Positions 61,324-64,000 of a DNA stretch of 64,000 nucleotides are shown here, in pieces (position 1 is the first letter of the stretch; each line of letters opens with the position of its first letter). Below the pieces are notes generated by a model. It ran no database searches and was not told where the DNA came from. It saw nothing but the letters and a program-made list of their open reading frames with translations. The position numbers and the translations under genes are program-made. The stretch spans positions 372,001 through 436,000 of the forward strand of contig NZ_BMRA01000002.1 of assembly GCF_014648395.1 (NCBI RefSeq), given 5' to 3'. The DNA is from Micromonospora fulviviridis. GTDB taxonomy: Bacteria; Actinomycetota; Actinomycetes; Mycobacteriales; Micromonosporaceae.

Positions 61324-62316
61324 GTGATCACGACGAGTGCGCCGGGATGGGCCGGCACCCGGGTCCGCCGGGCCGCCACGATCGCCTGCTGGGTGGCGGT
61401 CGCGCCCGTGGCCGCCTGGGCGGTGCTCCGGCTGGCCGGGCTGGAACGGGGGCCGCTCGTGCAGGCGGTCGCCTTCACGCCGTACGTCGCCGCGGCCGCG
61501 CCGGCCACGGTGGCGCTGGCGCTCGCCCTCCGGCGCCGCGCGCCGGCGGTGGTCGCGGCGCTCGCCGCCCTGGCGCTGCTCGGCGCGGTGGCGCCGCGCG
61601 TCGTCCGTGACGACCGGCCCACGGTCGACGGGCCCGTCCTCCGGCTGCTCACCGCCAACCTGCTCAAGGGCGGCGCCGACCCGGCGCGGCTCGTCGAGCT
61701 GGTCCGGGCCAACCGGGTGGACGTGCTGACCGTGCAGGAGTTCACCCCCCAGATCGCCGCCGAACTGGACCGGCTCGGGCTGGCCACCCTGCTGCCCTAC
61801 CGGGTGCTGAACCCCGAGGTCGGCACCACGGGCTCCGGCCTGTACGCGCGCCACCCGCTCAGCGGCACCGGCTACCGGCGCAACCAGGGCTTCTCCTTCA
61901 CCCAGGCGTACGGGACGGTGGCCGTGCCGGGCGCGCCGCCGCTGCGGGTGGAGTCGGCACACCCGGCCGCCCCGTACGCCGTCGAGGTGGTGCCGGACTG
62001 GTGGACCGACCTGCGGGCCCAACCGCCGGCCACCCCGGGGGGCGGGTTGAGCATCCTGGCCGGCGACTTCAACGCCACCCTCGACCACGCGCCACTGCGC
62101 GACCTCATCGACACCGGCTACGTCGACGCCGCCGCCGCGGCCGGCGGCGGGCTCTCCGGCACCTGGGGCCCGTACGACGGCGACCCGATCCCGCCGGTCA
62201 CCATCGACCACGTGCTGGTCGACCGGCGCATCGCGGTCCGCGCGGTCGACGTGTACGCCGTGCCGGGCAGCGACCACCGCGCCGTGCTGGCCGAGCTGCG
62301 GCTGCCCGCCGGGTGA
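61324..62316 (+). CDS. Membrane-anchored endonuclease/exonuclease/phosphatase-family protein
   Basis: GTG 61324 (VITTSAPGWAGTRVRRA) is chosen because of the leaderless -10; ATG 61252 and GTG 61315 are longer. The 330-aa protein has about three membrane helices in the first 100 residues, then an EEP domain (LLTANLLKGG, VQEFTPQIAAEL, LAGDFNATLDH, TIDHVLVD, SDHRAVLAEL). It faces outside or the membrane. It is smaller than the 42.6 kb paralogue and has fewer helices. Confidence 0.8.
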   Translation: MITTSAPGWAGTRVRRAATIACWVAVAPVAAWAVLRLAGLERGPLVQAVAFTPYVAAAAPATVALALALRRRAPAVVAALAALALLGAVAPRVVRDDRPTVDGPVLRLLTANLLKGGADPARLVELVRANRVDVLTVQEFTPQIAAELDRLGLATLLPYRVLNPEVGTTGSGLYARHPLSGTGYRRNQGFSFTQAYGTVAVPGAPPLRVESAHPAAPYAVEVVPDWWTDLRAQPPATPGGGLSILAGDFNATLDHAPLRDLIDTGYVDAAAAAGGGLSGTWGPYDGDPIPPVTIDHVLVDRRIAVRAVDVYAVPGSDHRAVLAELRLPAG

Positions 62317-62323
62317 GCCCGCC

Positions 62324-63904
62324 TCAGACCCGCGCCCGGTCCAGGCCGTAGGTGAGGGCGTCCACCAGGGCGTGCCAGCTGGCCTCGACCACGTTGGGGT
62401 GGACGCCGACCGTGGTCCAGTCACGGCCGGCCCCGGCGGTCTCGACCAGCACCCGGGTCACCGCACCGGTGCCGTGGCTGCCCTCCAGGATGCGGACCTT
62501 GTAGTCGGCCAGCTCGAACTCGCGCAGCTCCGGGTAGTGCCGGGCGAGCGCCACCCGCAGCGCCTCGTCGAGGGCGTTGACCGGGCCGTTCCCCTCGGCG
62601 GTGGCGATGACGCGCTCGCCGCGTACCCGGATCTTGACGGTGGCCTCGGAGACCACCGCGCCGTCCTCGCGGTGCTCGACCAGCACCCGGTAGGACTCCA
62701 GCGCGAACGGCCGGGCCGGCGCGGCGTCCGGCAGCTCGGAGCGGACCAGCAGCTCGAACGAGGCGTCGGCGGCCTCGAACGACCAGCCGCCGGCCTCCAA
62801 CTCCTTGACCCGGTTGGTGACCCGGGACAGGGCGTCCGGATGGCCGGCCAGATCCAGGCCCAGCTCGCGGCTCTTGAGCTCGACGCTGGCCCGGCCGGCC
62901 ATCTCGGTCACCAGGATCCGCATGTCGTTGCCCACCACCGAGGGATCCACGTGGTTGTAGAGCAACGGGTCGACCTTGATCGCGCTCGCGTGCAGCCCCG
63001 CCTTGTGGGCGAAGGCGGCGGCCCCGACGTAGGCCTGGTGGGTATCGGGGGCGATGTTGGCGATCTCGGCGATGGCGTGCGAGACCCGCACCATCTGTTC
63101 CAGGCAGCCCTCCGGTAGGACGGGCATGCCGAGCTTGAGCTGGAGGTTGGCCACGATCGCGAAGAGGTCGGCGTTGCCGGGGCGCTCGCCGTACCCGTTG
63201 GCGGTGCCCTGGACGTGCCGGACGCCGGCCTCGACCGCGGCGATCGTGTTGGCCACCGCGCAGGCGGTGTCGTTCTGGGCGTGCATGCCGAGCCGTTCCG
63301 GGGCGATCCCGGTGCGCGCGGTGAGGTCGGTGATCGCGGCGGTGACCTGCGAGGGCAGCATCCCGCCGTTGGTGTCGCAGAGGACGAACCGCTCGGCCCC
63401 GGCGGCGAGCGCCGTCTCAGCCACCGCGGCGGTGTACGCCGGGTCGTGCCGGTGGCCGTCGTAGAAGTGCTCGCCGTCGACGAAGACGCGCCGCCCCTGC
63501 GCCACCAGGTACGCGACCGTGTCGCGGATCATCGCCAGGTTCTCCTCGGCGGTGGTGCGCAGCGCCCGCTCGACGTGCCGCAGGTCCGCCTTGGCGACCA
63601 GCGCCACGGCCGGGGTGCCGGCGTCCAGCAGCCCGCGCACCTGCGGGTCGTCCTCGACCGCGACGCCGGCCTTGCGGGTGGCGCCGAAGGCGACCAGGAT
63701 CGCGTGCCGCAGCTCCAGCTCGGTGCGGGCCCTGCGGAAGAACTCGGTGTCCTTCGGCACCGCGCCCGGCCAGCCGCCCTCGATGAAGCCGACCCCGAGG
63801 TCGTCGAGGAGGCGGGCCACCGCCAGCTTGTCGACCACCGAGTAGCTGAGCCCCTCGCGCTGGGCGCCGTCGCGCAGCGTCGTGTCGTACACCTGGAAGG
63901 TCAT
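62324..63904 (-). CDS. cimA: Citramalate synthase
   Basis: This 526-aa enzyme has VYDTTLRDGAQREGLSYSV, GFIEGGWPGAVPKD, GERFVLCDTNGGMLPSQV-like ERFVLCDTNGGM, and GMHAQNDTACAVANTIAAV, the HMGL-type catalytic set. The long C-terminal half is the allosteric LeuA-type domain. The length and the motif LRDGAQREG fit CimA, which makes citramalate from acetyl-CoA and pyruvate for isoleucine. AGAGGA lies 6 bp before ATG 63904. Confidence 0.88.
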   Translation of the reverse strand: MTFQVYDTTLRDGAQREGLSYSVVDKLAVARLLDDLGVGFIEGGWPGAVPKDTEFFRRARTELELRHAILVAFGATRKAGVAVEDDPQVRGLLDAGTPAVALVAKADLRHVERALRTTAEENLAMIRDTVAYLVAQGRRVFVDGEHFYDGHRHDPAYTAAVAETALAAGAERFVLCDTNGGMLPSQVTAAITDLTARTGIAPERLGMHAQNDTACAVANTIAAVEAGVRHVQGTANGYGERPGNADLFAIVANLQLKLGMPVLPEGCLEQMVRVSHAIAEIANIAPDTHQAYVGAAAFAHKAGLHASAIKVDPLLYNHVDPSVVGNDMRILVTEMAGRASVELKSRELGLDLAGHPDALSRVTNRVKELEAGGWSFEAADASFELLVRSELPDAAPARPFALESYRVLVEHREDGAVVSEATVKIRVRGERVIATAEGNGPVNALDEALRVALARHYPELREFELADYKVRILEGSHGTGAVTRVLVETAGAGRDWTTVGVHPNVVEASWHALVDALTYGLDRARV

Positions 63905-63941
63905 GGGAGTCCTCTTCTCGAACCTGCGGGGAGCAACAAAA

Positions 63942-63967
63942 AGACCCCCCGCGGATGCGGGAGGTCT
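63942..63967 (-). terminator. Terminator/attenuator hairpin upstream of cimA
   Basis: AGACC and CCCGC pair with GCGGG and GGTCT around GGAT with one mismatch, and TTTTTG follows on the minus strand. It lies 38 bp upstream of cimA. It may end an upstream gene (a TAG reads at 64000-63998) or act as an attenuator. Confidence 0.65.
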
Positions 63968-64000
63968 GCGCGCTCGGCGAGGGGGTGGGCCGGCGCGCTA

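Noticed and set aside
1-64000. CRISPR array, insertion sequence, prophage, integrase or toxin-antitoxin island
   Set aside because: I saw no repeat-spacer series, transposase DDE domain, att repeat or phage gene.

Overview
The window is a stretch of actinobacterial chromosome. It is very GC-rich with strong third-position GC, uses many GTG starts, and has a core gene order that parallels the Mycobacterium tuberculosis segment smc-fpg-rnc ... coaD-rsmD-recG ... rpmB, thiL, ddl, gpsA, cofC, ppk, mutT1, hupB, leuD-leuC, IclR regulator, tRNA-Glu/Gln, FAH hydrolase. The family mix (DUF3515, DUF5753/DUF397 pairs, LPXTG-like surface protein, tandem LtrA, GH114) and the short intergenic palindromes suggest a Micromonospora-like member of the Micromonosporaceae. 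That genus-level guess is inference.

Layout. 0-6 kb: end of a drug-efflux pump, universal stress protein, DinB-like protein, then a HAD phosphatase and smc. 6-14 kb: an accessory block of a 64-aa coiled-coil protein, a membrane-anchored CAP/SCP protein with tandem repeats, a GH114-like lipoprotein, an acetyltransferase, an MFS transporter and an MMPL exporter behind a palindromic operator. 14-19.4 kb: core housekeeping (fpg, rnc, plsX, rpmF, YceD, a SepIVA/DivIVA-like protein, coaD, rsmD). 19.4-22 kb: an LPVTG surface protein and a serine hydrolase sitting between rsmD and recG. 22-31.5 kb: recG, DAK2-domain protein, rpmB, an orphan ATP-grasp enzyme, thiL, an AsnC-type protein, DUF3515, ddl. 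31.5-36.6 kb: a small orphan gene behind a strong hairpin, an XRE(DUF5753)-DUF397 pair, a ROK kinase, a PrmC-related methyltransferase and a cystathionine gamma-lyase-type enzyme. 36.6-49.8 kb: gpsA-plsC, cofC fused in frame to a cold-shock-like domain, ppk behind a PHO box, mutT1, an EEP membrane protein, HU with a lysine/alanine tail, leuDC with a divergent IclR regulator, two tRNA-Glu and one tRNA-Gln, FAH. 50-64 kb: membrane and secreted proteins, tandem LtrA, arfB, an HtrA-like protease next to a VWA-DUF58-MoxR operon, a secreted hypothetical, an EEP phosphatase and cimA.

How the genes work together. Most genes are core metabolism or information processing: cell wall precursor (ddl), phospholipid (plsX, gpsA, plsC), leucine/isoleucine precursors (leuCD, cimA), F420 (cofC), polyphosphate (ppk), DNA repair and segregation (fpg, recG, smc, HU), and RNA or ribosome maintenance (rnc, rsmD, L28, L32, arfB). 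Many transcription units between 28 and 62 kb appear leaderless, with a TANNNT -10 hexamer 6-7 nt from the start codon and no Shine-Dalgarno.

No insertion sequence, prophage, CRISPR array or obvious defence island is visible. The most unusual signals are the cofC/cold-shock fusion with its own internal leaderless promoter, the 37-bp back-to-back leaderless promoters of leuC and its regulator, a six-codon leaderless upstream ORF coupled to rsmD, and several strong unexplained palindromes. I did not find a convincing wholly new multi-gene system.
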